DNA of 64,000 nt. Origin: Bacteroides fragilis NCTC 9343. GTDB lineage: Bacteria; Bacteroidota; Bacteroidia; Bacteroidales; Bacteroidaceae. Below are positions 26,407 to 35,377 of the stretch, piece by piece. The translations under genes were made by a program, and so were the position numbers. The notes below the pieces were generated by a model, which saw only the letters and a list, made by a program, of their open reading frames with translations, had not been told where the DNA came from and made no database searches. How positions within the stretch are numbered: the first letter of the stretch is position 1; each line of letters opens with the position of its first letter. The stretch is from positions 744,001 to 808,000 of the forward strand of contig NC_003228.3 of NCBI RefSeq assembly GCF_000025985.1, in the 5' to 3' direction.

Positions 26407-27162
26407 TTAAAGAATGTATTGTACTTCTTTAAATAGATATCGACGGATCTTACCCGTCTCGTCTTGTAGAACTAAATGACCATCGGCTTCTACTTCTACA
26501 ATTCCGGCATTAAATGTTCCTTCTGAATCTTTATAAAAGTGTATGCCTTCTTTGCGGAAGAGAGCTGCCTGATAACGATCGGTGATAAATTCAATATCTC
26601 CTTCCTGTAAGATCTTATAGTATTCTTTTATCCGCTGAAGAACTTGTGCGAGTATTTCCATACGGTCAGACTCCCGGTGGGTGATCTGTATGATTGAGAT
26701 GGGATTGGGAGCAGAACTGTGAAATTCTTTCTGATTGATATTGATACCTACTCCTGCAATACTCTGGCTGATATGTATTCCCATCAGATCGTTTTCAATC
26801 AGCATTCCGCAGATTTTTTTGTCCTTCCAATAGATGTCATTCGGCCATTTTATAGAAACGTCTCCTATATATAGATCAAGTGTCTCTTTAACTGCTAAAG
26901 AGGCGATTTGTGAAAGCAGGAATTGCTTACGTGCTTCCAGGAAAGTTGGATACAACACGAAGCTGAACATCAGGTTTTTTCCGTCTTCCGATTCCCAACT
27001 GTTTCCGCGCTGTCCTCTGCCTGCAGTCTGGAAGTCTGCCACCACTGTGGTCAGTTCGCTAACCTTCTCCTTTTCGCAGAGGGCATTTAAATAACCGTTG
27101 GTGGAGTCTGCTTTTGCAATATGAATAAGGGGGACAGGGAAAGATTCAGGGCAGGGCATCAT
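26407..27162 (-). CDS. birA: Biotin--[acetyl-CoA-carboxylase] ligase
   Basis: 251-residue ligase without the N-terminal DNA-binding domain. Motifs: ADSTNGYLNAL, the ATP/biotin site GRGQRGNSWESEDGKNLMFS, IKWPNDIYWKDKKICGMLIE and GVGININQ. The C-terminal SH3-like cap is at about 205-251. It attaches biotin to carboxyl-carrier proteins in the cytoplasm. It overlaps the upstream MmcQ/YjbR-family gene by 17 bp, so they are co-transcribed. Confidence 0.93.
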   Translation of the reverse strand: MMPCPESFPVPLIHIAKADSTNGYLNALCEKEKVSELTTVVADFQTAGRGQRGNSWESEDGKNLMFSFVLYPTFLEARKQFLLSQIASLAVKETLDLYIGDVSIKWPNDIYWKDKKICGMLIENDLMGIHISQSIAGVGININQKEFHSSAPNPISIIQITHRESDRMEILAQVLQRIKEYYKILQEGDIEFITDRYQAALFRKEGIHFYKDSEGTFNAGIVEVEADGHLVLQDETGKIRRYLFKEVQYIL

Positions 27163-27502
27163 ATTCGGTACGTAATTTTTTGGTAAACTTCTTCATTACT
27201 TCATCGTAAGAATGATCTATCAGTTGCTTGATCAGCTTGTCATCCGCATCCCGGTCAAAGTAGACTTGATTCCAATACTTCTTGTGAAAATGATAAGCTC
27301 CTTCGATGGCCGAATAGTGCTCACGTAATTCGATGGCATAGTCCGGATCACATTTCAATGAAATCGTATTGGCCCTTTCCAGATCGATCAGGGCGAACAT
27401 TTTATCCATTACTTTCATGACGAGTGAATATTCGTCGAATGGGAAGCATTCTGTGACTGCTTTTTTCCGGAGGCAGTATTCTCTTGCTGATTCTATATTC
27501 AT
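27146..27502 (-). CDS. MmcQ/YjbR family protein
   Basis: 118 residues with the family pattern: MNIESAREYCLRKKAVTE, FDEYSLVMKVMDKMFALIDL, SLKCDPDYAIELREHYSAI and the conserved HKKYWNQVYFD. This fold (CyaY-like) is thought to bind DNA or act as an adaptor, with no settled function. It sits between the YraN-family gene (6 bp) and birA (17-bp overlap). Confidence 0.85.
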   Translation of the reverse strand: MNIESAREYCLRKKAVTECFPFDEYSLVMKVMDKMFALIDLERANTISLKCDPDYAIELREHYSAIEGAYHFHKKYWNQVYFDRDADDKLIKQLIDHSYDEVMKKFTKKLRTEYDALP

Positions 27503-27508
27503 AAAACT

Positions 27509-27874
27509 CTAAAATAATGGCGGATAAAACGCCTCTTTTATATGTTCAATTCTAAAATTTCCGGTTTTGCCTATCACGGTGATAATATCAAACCGTACAG
27601 GTTCATCTATTTGGAATAACTTGATATATGTATCGGCTGCTATTACAGTGCGCCTGATTTTTTGTGGAGTGACGGCGTCTTGAGGAAGTGCGAAGTCCGT
27701 ATCGCTTCGGGTTTTTACTTCTACAATAATCAGTTCTCCGTTTTTAGCTGCCACAATGTCCAGTTCGAAATGTCCTTTACGCCAGTTACGATGCCGAATT
27801 ACGTAGTCATGCCGTTCCAGATAGTCGACGGCGGCGTCCTCTCCGGCTTTTCCTAGAAGGTTGTGTTCTGCCAT
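27509..27874 (-). CDS. YraN/UPF0102 family endonuclease-like protein
   Basis: 121 residues from MAEHNLLGKAGEDAAVDYL. The frame is open up to 27943, but a -7 element at 27961-27954 would put transcription start next to that codon, so the inner ATG fits better. Motifs are those of the restriction-endonuclease-like fold: GxxGEDAA, FELDIVAAKNGELIIVEVK (the D ... E-x-K catalytic triad). Function is unknown; a role in DNA repair or recombination is suggested for the family. Confidence 0.85.
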   Translation of the reverse strand: MAEHNLLGKAGEDAAVDYLERHDYVIRHRNWRKGHFELDIVAAKNGELIIVEVKTRSDTDFALPQDAVTPQKIRRTVIAADTYIKLFQIDEPVRFDIITVIGKTGNFRIEHIKEAFYPPLF

Positions 27875-27953
27875 AAAGAAGATTTTTATATTTATAGGTC
27901 GGTCCGGTGATAAAACATGGATGTGTATCGGCCGACCGGACATATTATTTCTG

Positions 27954-28003
27954 CAAATTTACTCTTTTTATTCTTTGAAATTACAGAAGTAAAAGTAAAT
28001 TTG
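27954..28003. promoter_or_regulatory. Divergent promoters between yraN-like and 77-aa genes
   Basis: On the reverse strand TAAATTTG occupies 27961-27954. On the forward strand TTTG (27974-27977), 18 nt, TAAATTTG (27996-28003). The forward start would fall just before the ATG at 28012, giving a nearly leaderless mRNA for the small basic protein. Confidence 0.5.
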
Positions 28004-28011
28004 CAAAGAAT

Positions 28012-28245
28012 ATGAGAAAGAGAGATAAAAAATGTAATAAGGCAACTCCGGACGAACCTAAGCGGGAACGACGGATGAGCATATTGCTGAGCGAAGATGA
28101 GCAGCAGATTGTGGATCGTTATCTGGATAAGTATAAGATAACGAATAAATCACGCTGGCTTCGTGAGACGATTCTCATGTTTATACATAAAAATATGGAG
28201 GAGGATTATCCTACTCTTTTTGGTGAACACGATATGAGGCGTTAG
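28012..28245 (+). CDS. Small basic protein, MobC/RHH-like pattern
   Basis: 77 residues. A Lys/Arg-rich start (MRKRDKKCNK, PKRERRMSILLSEDEQQ) leads into helices (VDRYLDKYKITNKSRWLRET, ILMFIHKNM). The strand RMSILLS followed by two helices and KSRWLRE is like ribbon-helix-helix or MobC-type DNA-binding proteins. No family is firmly recognised. It is 4 bp upstream of tadA on the same strand and probably shares its mRNA. Confidence 0.65.
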   Translation: MRKRDKKCNKATPDEPKRERRMSILLSEDEQQIVDRYLDKYKITNKSRWLRETILMFIHKNMEEDYPTLFGEHDMRR

Positions 28246-28249
28246 ACGT

Positions 28250-28687
28250 ATGCTGGATGATTCTTATTTTATGAAGCAGGCCTTGATAGAGGCTGTTAAA
28301 GCAGGAGAGAGAGGAGAAGTCCCTGTTGGTGCTGTAGTGGTCTGTAAAGAGCGGATCATTGCCCGTGCGCATAACCTGACTGAAACACTGAATGACGTGA
28401 CTGCCCATGCTGAAATGCAGGCCATTACTGCCGCTGCCAATGTTCTTGGTGGGAAATATCTGAATGAATGTACTTTATATGTCACAGTGGAACCTTGTGT
28501 GATGTGTGCCGGTGCTATTGCCTGGGCTCAAACGGGAAAGCTGGTGTTTGGTGCCGAAGATGATAAGAGAGGCTATCAGAGATATGCTCCGCAAGCACTC
28601 CATCCTAAAACAGTTGTTGTCAAAGGAATATTGGCTGATGAGTGCGCCGGGCTGATGAAAGACTTTTTTGCTGCTAAGAGGAGGTGA
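28250..28687 (+). CDS. tadA: tRNA-specific adenosine deaminase
   Basis: 145 residues, cytidine-deaminase fold. It converts A34 to inosine in the tRNA-Arg wobble position. Zinc site: HAEMQA (His ligand, catalytic Glu) and PCVMCAGAI (two Cys ligands). The N-terminal EVPVGAVVVCKERIIARAHN is typical. The ATG at 28250 follows the previous stop by 4 bp. Confidence 0.93.
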   Translation: MLDDSYFMKQALIEAVKAGERGEVPVGAVVVCKERIIARAHNLTETLNDVTAHAEMQAITAAANVLGGKYLNECTLYVTVEPCVMCAGAIAWAQTGKLVFGAEDDKRGYQRYAPQALHPKTVVVKGILADECAGLMKDFFAAKRR

Positions 28688-28703
28688 TAGTTCACCACTG
28701 CCC

Positions 28704-28991
28704 CTATTCTTTTATTTCTTCGTAGTCTACGTATTCTCCTTCGTTATCATCAAACAGTTTTTTGTGCTTGGCTCCTGTCCCAGTGATGATTTCTTCTTTA
28801 TCATTAGCCTGAGTTTGGTGGTAGTATCTTCTGCTTCCTGAATTATTATTGGGTCCGTTACGATCTGAACCTGACGAGGGCGAGCGTTTTCCAAGTCCGA
28901 AAACGGCTCTTAATACGCTGCCTACAAGGGCCAATCCGATGATTATAACGGCTATGACAATAATGAATAAAAATCCTAAAATGTGAAACAT
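28704..28991 (-). CDS. DUF4834-like small membrane protein
   Basis: 95 residues with one N-terminal membrane segment (FHILGFLFIIVIAVIIIGLALVG is hydrophobic, about 2-25), a Ser/Asn/Gly-rich linker and an acidic tail (DDNEGEYVDYEEIKE). The layout fits the Bacteroidetes DUF4834 family as I remember it. Function unknown. It is convergent with tadA, 16 bp apart. Confidence 0.6.
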   Translation of the reverse strand: MFHILGFLFIIVIAVIIIGLALVGSVLRAVFGLGKRSPSSGSDRNGPNNNSGSRRYYHQTQANDKEEIITGTGAKHKKLFDDNEGEYVDYEEIKE

Positions 28992-29053
28992 GGGCTATTT
29001 GTTTTATGCATTGTTTAAAATTTGTAGTACAACAAACGTGCCAGAAGGATTGT

Positions 29054-29764
29054 TTATTTATTTTTTCTTGTTAAAAGTGAAAGAATGATATACCACACAA
29101 TAACTGCTGAGAATCCGCTGATACCCAGAAACAGTAGTAATGGAATGCAGACAATCAGAAATATGAAACTTACCTTATTATCTTTCCAAGAAAGATTTTT
29201 GAATTTCAGAGAGAACATGGGAATTTCAGCCACAAGCAACCATGAAAAGAGCATTACCATTATAATAAGGTATATAACATTGCAATGTGCCAGCAGAAAA
29301 TCTTTGCCACCTACGATTAACGCTCCCCAATAGAGGGCATTGGCCGGTACCGGAAGGCCTATGAAAGAACTGGTTTGCCGCTCGTCTACGTTAAAATTAG
29401 CCAAACGTAAAGCAGAAAAAATAGAGATAAGGAATGCCAGATAAGGGATATAATCTCTTAATCCTGCCAGAAAGTCGGGGTATATCAATCCGGGTTCTTT
29501 CAAAAATGAAAAAACAAGTAAAGAAGGGGCTACTCCAAAACTGACGTCATCCGCCAGTGAGTCGAGTTCTTTTCCTATCGGAGAATATGCATGAAGCAGT
29601 CGTGCCAGCATGCCGTCGAAAAAGTCGAAGACAGCACTTAATATAATGAAGATAAAAGCTAGTTCATACTTAGCTTCAAAAGCCATCACGCCGGCAATGC
29701 AGCCTGAAAAAAGGTTCAGGCAGGTTACTGTATTGGGTATGTGGCGGGTTATAGCATTTGCCAT
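29054..29764 (-). CDS. pssA: CDP-diacylglycerol--serine O-phosphatidyltransferase
   Basis: 236-residue inner-membrane enzyme making phosphatidylserine. The CDP-alcohol phosphatidyltransferase motif is complete: DFFDGMLARLLHAYSP, then GKELDSLADDVSFG, giving D-G-x2-A-R-x8-G-x3-D-x3-D. Seven to eight hydrophobic segments follow. Its start lies 9 bp after the psd stop, so psd-pssA form an operon making phosphatidylethanolamine. Confidence 0.95.
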   Translation of the reverse strand: MANAITRHIPNTVTCLNLFSGCIAGVMAFEAKYELAFIFIILSAVFDFFDGMLARLLHAYSPIGKELDSLADDVSFGVAPSLLVFSFLKEPGLIYPDFLAGLRDYIPYLAFLISIFSALRLANFNVDERQTSSFIGLPVPANALYWGALIVGGKDFLLAHCNVIYLIIMVMLFSWLLVAEIPMFSLKFKNLSWKDNKVSFIFLIVCIPLLLFLGISGFSAVIVWYIILSLLTRKNK

Positions 29765-29773
29765 TATTGTTTC

Positions 29774-30460
29774 TTATTTTAATTTGGCGATAACAGTTTG
29801 GTTACCGGTGGTCAATTGTCCCATGCTGACACAGATTTCTGTGCCTAACGGGAGATATACATCTACACGTGAACCGAATTTTATGAATCCCAAATGCTCG
29901 TCGATATAACATTCTTCTCCCGGTTCGGCATATGTTACAATACGTCTTGCCATTGCACCGGCTATTTGCCGTGCCATTACCTCTACTCCCTCAGGAGTTT
30001 CGATGACGATCATTGAACGTTCATTTTCTGTACTGGCTTTCGGAAGCCATGCTTTCATGAATTTACCATTATCATGAGTGACTTTCTTGACCACTCCGTC
30101 TACCGGATACCAGTTGGCGTGTACATTTAGTATGCTCATGAAAATAGATACCATAATGCGGCGATCGTGGAAGTATTCATGTTCATCTACTTCTTCGATG
30201 ACTACGATTTTTCCGTCTGCCGGTGCAACTACAATCTTTTCTGTATCCTGTCCGAAAAGCCGGATGGGACAACGGAAAAAGTTAACCATCAACAGATAGA
30301 CGACGATACTTACCAAAGCCACCAGATAGAATGGTATTTTACAATCAATTCCCCAGTAAAGAGCCAGATTTATGATCAGTAGCAGAAAAAAACTACCCCA
30401 TAAAATATGTGTTCCTTCACGGTGAATTCTTATCTTTTTTAATTTCTTAAGTCGACCCAT
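29774..30460 (-). CDS. psd: Phosphatidylserine decarboxylase proenzyme
   Basis: 228-residue proenzyme of the short PSD type, converting phosphatidylserine to phosphatidylethanolamine at the membrane. Two membrane segments lie near the N-terminus (about 20-60). The self-cleavage site is the Gly-Ser in [11 protein letters not shown], where Ser becomes the pyruvoyl group. [15 protein letters not shown] and the [18 protein letters not shown] block are typical. It is followed by pssA at 9 bp. Confidence 0.95.
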
Positions 30461-30486
30461 TTGCGCTATTTAATGATAATTATCCG

Positions 30487-30517
30487 CAAAAGTATACTTA
30501 TTTTAAAAATCCAGCAA
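30487..30517 (-). promoter_or_regulatory. psd-pssA promoter
   Basis: Reverse strand TTG (30517-30515), 20 nt, TACTTTTG (30494-30487). The start would be near 30480, about 20 nt before the psd ATG at 30460. Confidence 0.55.
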
Positions 30518-30596
30518 GCATTTGCAGGTAGAAATGACTTATGTTGATAACTTTTTGAAGTTTATCTTTGTTAGTAGCTGTAGACATTGTAATTTT

Positions 30597-33500
30597 ATGG
30601 CTTCAAATTATCAACCTATAACTATGCAGGATTTCGTTCATTTACACGTCCATACGCAATATTCTCTTCTGGATGGTCAGGCCAGTGTCAGTGCATTGGT
30701 CGATAAGGCTATGAAAGACGGGATGAAAGGTATTGCCGTTACGGACCATGGAAACATGTTCGCCATTAAAGAGTTTACGAACTATGTTAATAAGAAAAAT
30801 GGAGGTCCGAAAGGAGAAATAAAGGACCTGAAGAAGCGGATTGCAGCTATTGAAGCCGGTGAAGTGGAGTGTGCGGATAAAGATGCCGAGATTGCTGACT
30901 GTAAAGCTAAAATAGCGGATGCGGAAGGGCGATTGTTCAAGCCTATCATAGGCTGTGAGATGTATGTGGCTCGCCGTACAATGGATAAAAAGGAGGGAAA
31001 GCCTGACCAGAGCGGGTATCACCTGATTGTGCTCGCCAAAAACGAGAAGGGGTATCATAACCTGATAAAATTGGTTTCGCGGGCATGGACCAAAGGTTAC
31101 TATATGCGTCCCCGTACAGACCGGAACGAGTTGGAGAAATATCACGAAGGTTTGATTATCTGTTCTGCGTGCTTGGGCGGTGAAGTGCCCAAAAAGATAA
31201 CTCAGGGATTGTTGGCGGAAGCAGAAGAAGCCATCCAATGGTATAAGAACCTGTTTGGAGACGATTATTATCTGGAAATGCAGCGCCATAAAGCGACAGT
31301 GCCTAAAGCAAATCATGAAGCTTATCCGTTGCAGGTGAATGTAAATAAGCATTTGATTGAATACTCCAAAAAGTATAATGTCAAGTTAATCTGTACGAAT
31401 GATGTTCACTTTGTCAACGAAGAACATGCTGAGGCGCACGATCGGCTGATCTGTTTGAGTACGGGAAAAGATCTCGACGATCCGAACCGGATGTATTATA
31501 CGAAACAAGAGTGGATGAAGACGAAGGCAGAGATGAATGAACTCTTTGCCGATGTGCCCGAAGCATTGAGTAATACACTTGAGATTCTGGATAAAGTAGA
31601 GTATTATTCAATCGATCACGCACCGATTATGCCTACTTTTGCAATCCCCGAGGACTTTGGTACAGAAGAAGGATATCGGCAAAAATATACGGAAAAGGAT
31701 CTTTTTGATGAGTTCACCCAAGACGAAAACGGCAACGTGGTGTTGAGTGAGGAAGCAGCCAAAGATAAAATAAAACGTTTGGGAGGCTATGATAAACTGT
31801 ACCGTATCAAACTGGAAGCCGACTATCTGAAAAAGCTGACTTTCGACGGAGCTAAGAAGTTTTATGGTGATCCGTTGTCACCGGAGGTCAAAGAGCGGCT
31901 GGTCTTTGAATTACATATTATGAAGACCATGGGTTTCCCGGGATACTTTCTTATAGTACAAGATTTTATTGCCGCCGGGCGTAATATGGGAGTCTCCATT
32001 GGTCCGGGACGTGGTTCCGCTGCCGGTTCTGCCGTAGCCTATTGTTTGCAGATCACTAAAATAGACCCGATCAAATACGATTTGCTGTTTGAGCGTTTCT
32101 TGAATCCCGATCGTATTTCATTGCCTGATATCGATATTGACTTCGATGATGATGGTCGTGGCGAAGTGTTACGTTGGGTGACGGAGAAATATGGACAGGA
32201 AAAGGTGGCGCATATCATTACCTATGGTACTATGGCTACGAAACTGGCTATCAAAGATGTTGCCCGTGTCCAGAAACTTCCGCTTGCCGAATCGGATCGC
32301 TTGGCCAAATTGGTTCCGGATAAAATTCCGGATAAGAAACTGAATCTGAAGAATGCCATAGAATATGTGCCCGAATTGCAGGCGGCTGAAGCATCGCCCG
32401 ATCCTTTGGTGAGGGATACGATGAAATATGCCAAGATGCTTGAGGGGAATGTGCGTGGAACGGGTGTACATGCCTGTGGCACTATTATTTGTCGTGATGA
32501 TATCACGGATTGGGTACCGGTCAGCACGGCTGATGATAAAGAGACCGGCGAAAAGATGCTGGTTACCCAATATGAAGGTTCGGTGATCGAAGATACCGGA
32601 TTGATCAAGATGGACTTTCTGGGGCTGAAAACATTGTCTATTATAAAGGAGGCTGTCGAAAATATTCGTTTGAGTAAAGGAATGGAACTGGATATCGATT
32701 CCATTTCAATCGAGGATCCGGCTACTTATAAACTTTACAGTGACGGACGAACGATCGGTACTTTCCAGTTTGAGTCTGCCGGTATGCAGAAGTACCTGCG
32801 TGAGTTGCAACCTTCTACGTTTGAGGACCTGATTGCGATGAATGCCCTTTACCGTCCGGGTCCGATGGATTATATTCCTGACTTTATTGATCGTAAACAT
32901 GGACGTAAGCCTATTGAATATGATATTCCTGTCATGGAGAAATACCTGAAGGATACATACGGTATTACGGTCTATCAGGAGCAGGTCATGCTTTTGTCAC
33001 GTCTGCTGGCCGACTTTACGCGTGGTGAATCGGATGCCCTCCGTAAAGCGATGGGTAAAAAATTGCGTGATAAGTTGGATCACATGAAACCCAAGTTTGT
33101 AGAAGGCGGAAGGAAAAACGGACACGACCCGAAAGTTCTTGAAAAGATTTGGGCGGACTGGGAGAAATTTGCATCGTATGCGTTCAATAAATCACATGCC
33201 ACCTGTTATTCTTGGGTTGCCTATCAGACTGCTTATCTGAAAGCCAATTATCCGGCTGAATATATGGCTGCTGTCATGAGCCGAAGTTTGTCGAATATCA
33301 CTGATATTACCAAACTGATGGACGAGTGTAAAATGATGGGAGTACAGACGTTGGGACCGGATGTGAATGAAAGTAACCTGAAGTTTACCGTAAACCGGAA
33401 TGGAAATATACGTTTCGGATTGGGAGCCGTCAAAGGTGTGGGTGAGGCTGCCGTGCAAAGCATCATGGAGGAGCGAAAAGAGAACGGTCCCTTTAAAGGT

Positions 33501-34418
33501 ATCTTCGACTTTGTGCAGCGTGTCAACCTGAATGCTTGTAACAAGAAAAATATGGAATGCCTGGCACTTGCCGGTGGATTCGATAGCTTTCCTGAACTGA
33601 AGCGTGAACAGTATTTTGCTGTGAACAGCAAAGGAGAGACTTTTCTTGAGACATTGATGCGTTATGGCAACCGTTACCAAGCTGATAAGGCTGCCGCCGT
33701 TAATTCTTTGTTCGGCGGAGATAACGTTATCGATATAGCGACTCCCGAAATTCTACCGGCGGAACGTTGGAACGATTTGGAGAGACTGAATAAGGAACGC
33801 GAACTGGTAGGTATTTATTTGTCGGCACATCCGCTTGATGAATATGCCATTGTGTTGGAACATGTTTGCAATACACATATGAGCGAGCTTGATGATAAAT
33901 CGGCTTTGGCAGGAAGAGAGATTACGATGGGAGGCATTGTTACCAGTGTCCGCCGGGGTATCAGTAAGAATGGAAATCCTTATGGTATAGCTAAAATAGA
34001 AGATTATTCCGGTTCGGCAGAGATTCCTTTCTTTGGAAATGACTGGGTTACTTTCCAAGGCTATTTAGGTGAAGGTACTTTCTTGTTTATCAAAGCCCGT
34101 TGTCAACCTAAACAATGGCGTCCCGATGAACTTGATGTCAAGATTACTTCGATGGAATTGCTGCCCGATGTCAAGGAACAACTGATAGAGAAGATTACGA
34201 TTCTGATTCCGCTTGCCGAACTTAATTCGGCTTTGGTAACCGAGCTTGCTTCTTTAACGAAAGAACACCCGGGAAATACGGAACTTTATTTCAAAGTAAC
34301 GGATACGGAGGGGAAGATGTATGTAGACCTGATTTCCCGTCCTGTGAAACTTTCGGTTGGCAGAGAATTAATTTCCTATTTAAAGGAACGTCCCGAACTT
34401 GCGTTTCATATAAATTGA
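30597..34418 (+). CDS. dnaE: DNA polymerase III alpha subunit
   Basis: 1273 residues from MASNYQPITMQDFVHLHVHT. The frame extends upstream, but a TATCTTTG element at 30563-30570 puts transcription start near 30577, so this ATG (or the one at 30624) is the start. Domains: PHP (about 10-310, HLHVHTQYSLLDGQ, VTDHGNMF), polymerase core with SIGPGRGSAAGS, the catalytic PDIDIDFDDDGR and GTGVHACG, the beta-binding and HhH region, and a C-terminal OB fold (about 1075-1190, ITMGGIVTSVRRGISKNG). It is the replicative polymerase, and its length is usual for Bacteroidetes DnaE. It is transcribed divergently from psd and followed by trxA. Confidence 0.97.
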   Translation: MASNYQPITMQDFVHLHVHTQYSLLDGQASVSALVDKAMKDGMKGIAVTDHGNMFAIKEFTNYVNKKNGGPKGEIKDLKKRIAAIEAGEVECADKDAEIADCKAKIADAEGRLFKPIIGCEMYVARRTMDKKEGKPDQSGYHLIVLAKNEKGYHNLIKLVSRAWTKGYYMRPRTDRNELEKYHEGLIICSACLGGEVPKKITQGLLAEAEEAIQWYKNLFGDDYYLEMQRHKATVPKANHEAYPLQVNVNKHLIEYSKKYNVKLICTNDVHFVNEEHAEAHDRLICLSTGKDLDDPNRMYYTKQEWMKTKAEMNELFADVPEALSNTLEILDKVEYYSIDHAPIMPTFAIPEDFGTEEGYRQKYTEKDLFDEFTQDENGNVVLSEEAAKDKIKRLGGYDKLYRIKLEADYLKKLTFDGAKKFYGDPLSPEVKERLVFELHIMKTMGFPGYFLIVQDFIAAGRNMGVSIGPGRGSAAGSAVAYCLQITKIDPIKYDLLFERFLNPDRISLPDIDIDFDDDGRGEVLRWVTEKYGQEKVAHIITYGTMATKLAIKDVARVQKLPLAESDRLAKLVPDKIPDKKLNLKNAIEYVPELQAAEASPDPLVRDTMKYAKMLEGNVRGTGVHACGTIICRDDITDWVPVSTADDKETGEKMLVTQYEGSVIEDTGLIKMDFLGLKTLSIIKEAVENIRLSKGMELDIDSISIEDPATYKLYSDGRTIGTFQFESAGMQKYLRELQPSTFEDLIAMNALYRPGPMDYIPDFIDRKHGRKPIEYDIPVMEKYLKDTYGITVYQEQVMLLSRLLADFTRGESDALRKAMGKKLRDKLDHMKPKFVEGGRKNGHDPKVLEKIWADWEKFASYAFNKSHATCYSWVAYQTAYLKANYPAEYMAAVMSRSLSNITDITKLMDECKMMGVQTLGPDVNESNLKFTVNRNGNIRFGLGAVKGVGEAAVQSIMEERKENGPFKGIFDFVQRVNLNACNKKNMECLALAGGFDSFPELKREQYFAVNSKGETFLETLMRYGNRYQADKAAAVNSLFGGDNVIDIATPEILPAERWNDLERLNKERELVGIYLSAHPLDEYAIVLEHVCNTHMSELDDKSALAGREITMGGIVTSVRRGISKNGNPYGIAKIEDYSGSAEIPFFGNDWVTFQGYLGEGTFLFIKARCQPKQWRPDELDVKITSMELLPDVKEQLIEKITILIPLAELNSALVTELASLTKEHPGNTELYFKVTDTEGKMYVDLISRPVKLSVGRELISYLKERPELAFHIN

Positions 34419-34427
34419 TTATCTTTG
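34399..34427 (+). promoter_or_regulatory. trxA promoter within the dnaE 3' end
   Basis: TTG 34399-34401, 18 nt, TATCTTTG 34420-34427. The -33 part lies inside the last codons of dnaE. The start would be near 34434, leaving a 45-nt leader before the thioredoxin ATG. Confidence 0.55.
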
Positions 34428-34478
34428 CCGCATAACAGTGATAGATACTTAATAACTAACAATTAATAATTATAGAAA

Positions 34479-34793
34479 ATGGCTTTAGAGATTACTGACA
34501 ACAACTTTAAGGAAATCCTCGCAGAAGGATCACCGGTTGTTATTGACTTTTGGGCTCCTTGGTGTGGTCCTTGTAAGATGGTAGGTCCTATCATCGATGA
34601 ACTGGCTAAAGAATATGAAGGAAAAGTGATCATGGGTAAATGTGATGTAGACGAAAACAGTGATCTACCTGCAGAATTTGGTATCCGCAATATTCCTACT
34701 GTTCTATTTTTTAAGAATGGAGAATTGGTAGACAAACAAGTCGGTGCCGTAGGTAAACCTGCATTTGTAGAGAAAGTTGAGAAATTATTATAA
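34479..34793 (+). CDS. trxA: Thioredoxin
   Basis: 104-residue cytoplasmic thioredoxin. Active site FWAPWCGPCKMVGP with the redox pair WCGPCK, then the buried Asp (VIDFWAP), the cis-Pro loop IRNIPTVLFFKNGE and the closing GAVGKPAFVEKVEKLL. No signal peptide. It reduces protein disulfides. A 111-residue protein gene follows at 26 bp. Confidence 0.97.
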   Translation: MALEITDNNFKEILAEGSPVVIDFWAPWCGPCKMVGPIIDELAKEYEGKVIMGKCDVDENSDLPAEFGIRNIPTVLFFKNGELVDKQVGAVGKPAFVEKVEKLL

Positions 34794-34819
34794 TATACTT
34801 TCATTAAAAATATTTGTTT

Positions 34820-35155
34820 ATGGGACTGGAAGACGATTTTTTGTTAAATGACGCCGATGATGAAAAGACCATCGAGTTCATCCGGAATTATTTGCCTCAG
34901 GAATTGAAGGAAAAGTTTTCGGAAGACGAGTTGTACTATTTCCTCGATTTGATTGATGAGTACTACTCTGAAAGCGGAATCCTAGATGTTCAGCCCGATG
35001 CTGACGGTTATGTTGACATCGACTTGGAGCAGGTAGTAGAATTCATCGTGAAAGAAGCCAAAAAAGATGAAGTGGGTGAATATGACCCGGAAGATATCTT
35101 ATTTGTGGTGCAGGGAGAAATGGAATACGGCAACTCTCTGGGACAGGTGGAGTAA
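34820..35155 (+). CDS. Conserved acidic hypothetical protein downstream of trxA
   Basis: 111 residues from ATG at 34820 (MGLEDDFLLNDADD); a TTG two codons earlier is in frame but less likely. Very acidic and helical: EFIRNYLPQELKEKFSEDE, LYYFLDLIDEYYSESG, DVQPDADGYVDIDLE, FVVQGEMEYGNS. No signal peptide or membrane segment. I do not recognise a family. The gene shares a transcript with trxA and ends before a strong terminator. Confidence 0.75.
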   Translation: MGLEDDFLLNDADDEKTIEFIRNYLPQELKEKFSEDELYYFLDLIDEYYSESGILDVQPDADGYVDIDLEQVVEFIVKEAKKDEVGEYDPEDILFVVQGEMEYGNSLGQVE

Positions 35156-35179
35156 GCCAGTCTTCGTAAACCAAGAGAT

Positions 35180-35214
35180 AAAAAGCGTGTAGAAACACTT
35201 CTGCACGCTTTTTT
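35180..35214 (+). terminator. Terminator of the trxA transcript
   Basis: AAAAAGCGTGTAGAA (35180-35194), loop of about 4 nt, and a complement with one G-T position ending in CGCTTTTTT. The T run makes it a good intrinsic terminator on the forward strand. Confidence 0.85.
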
Positions 35215-35377
35215 GTTGCATGTATGTGTGATAGTTTACTTCGTCTTGATTCTTCTCCTCCTACTAAAGTGCATTATGTTTTTTTGAAGTATCAGGTGTG
35301 TATAAGAGTCCGGATATTTGCTTGAAAGTGGGATGAATAAAAGCCCGGTTTAGTCTGTTTTTACGAAATAAGATATA

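Noticed and set aside
30642..31352. 236-codon reverse frame within dnaE
   Set aside because: Opposite the PHP domain of dnaE; composition is that of an antisense shadow.
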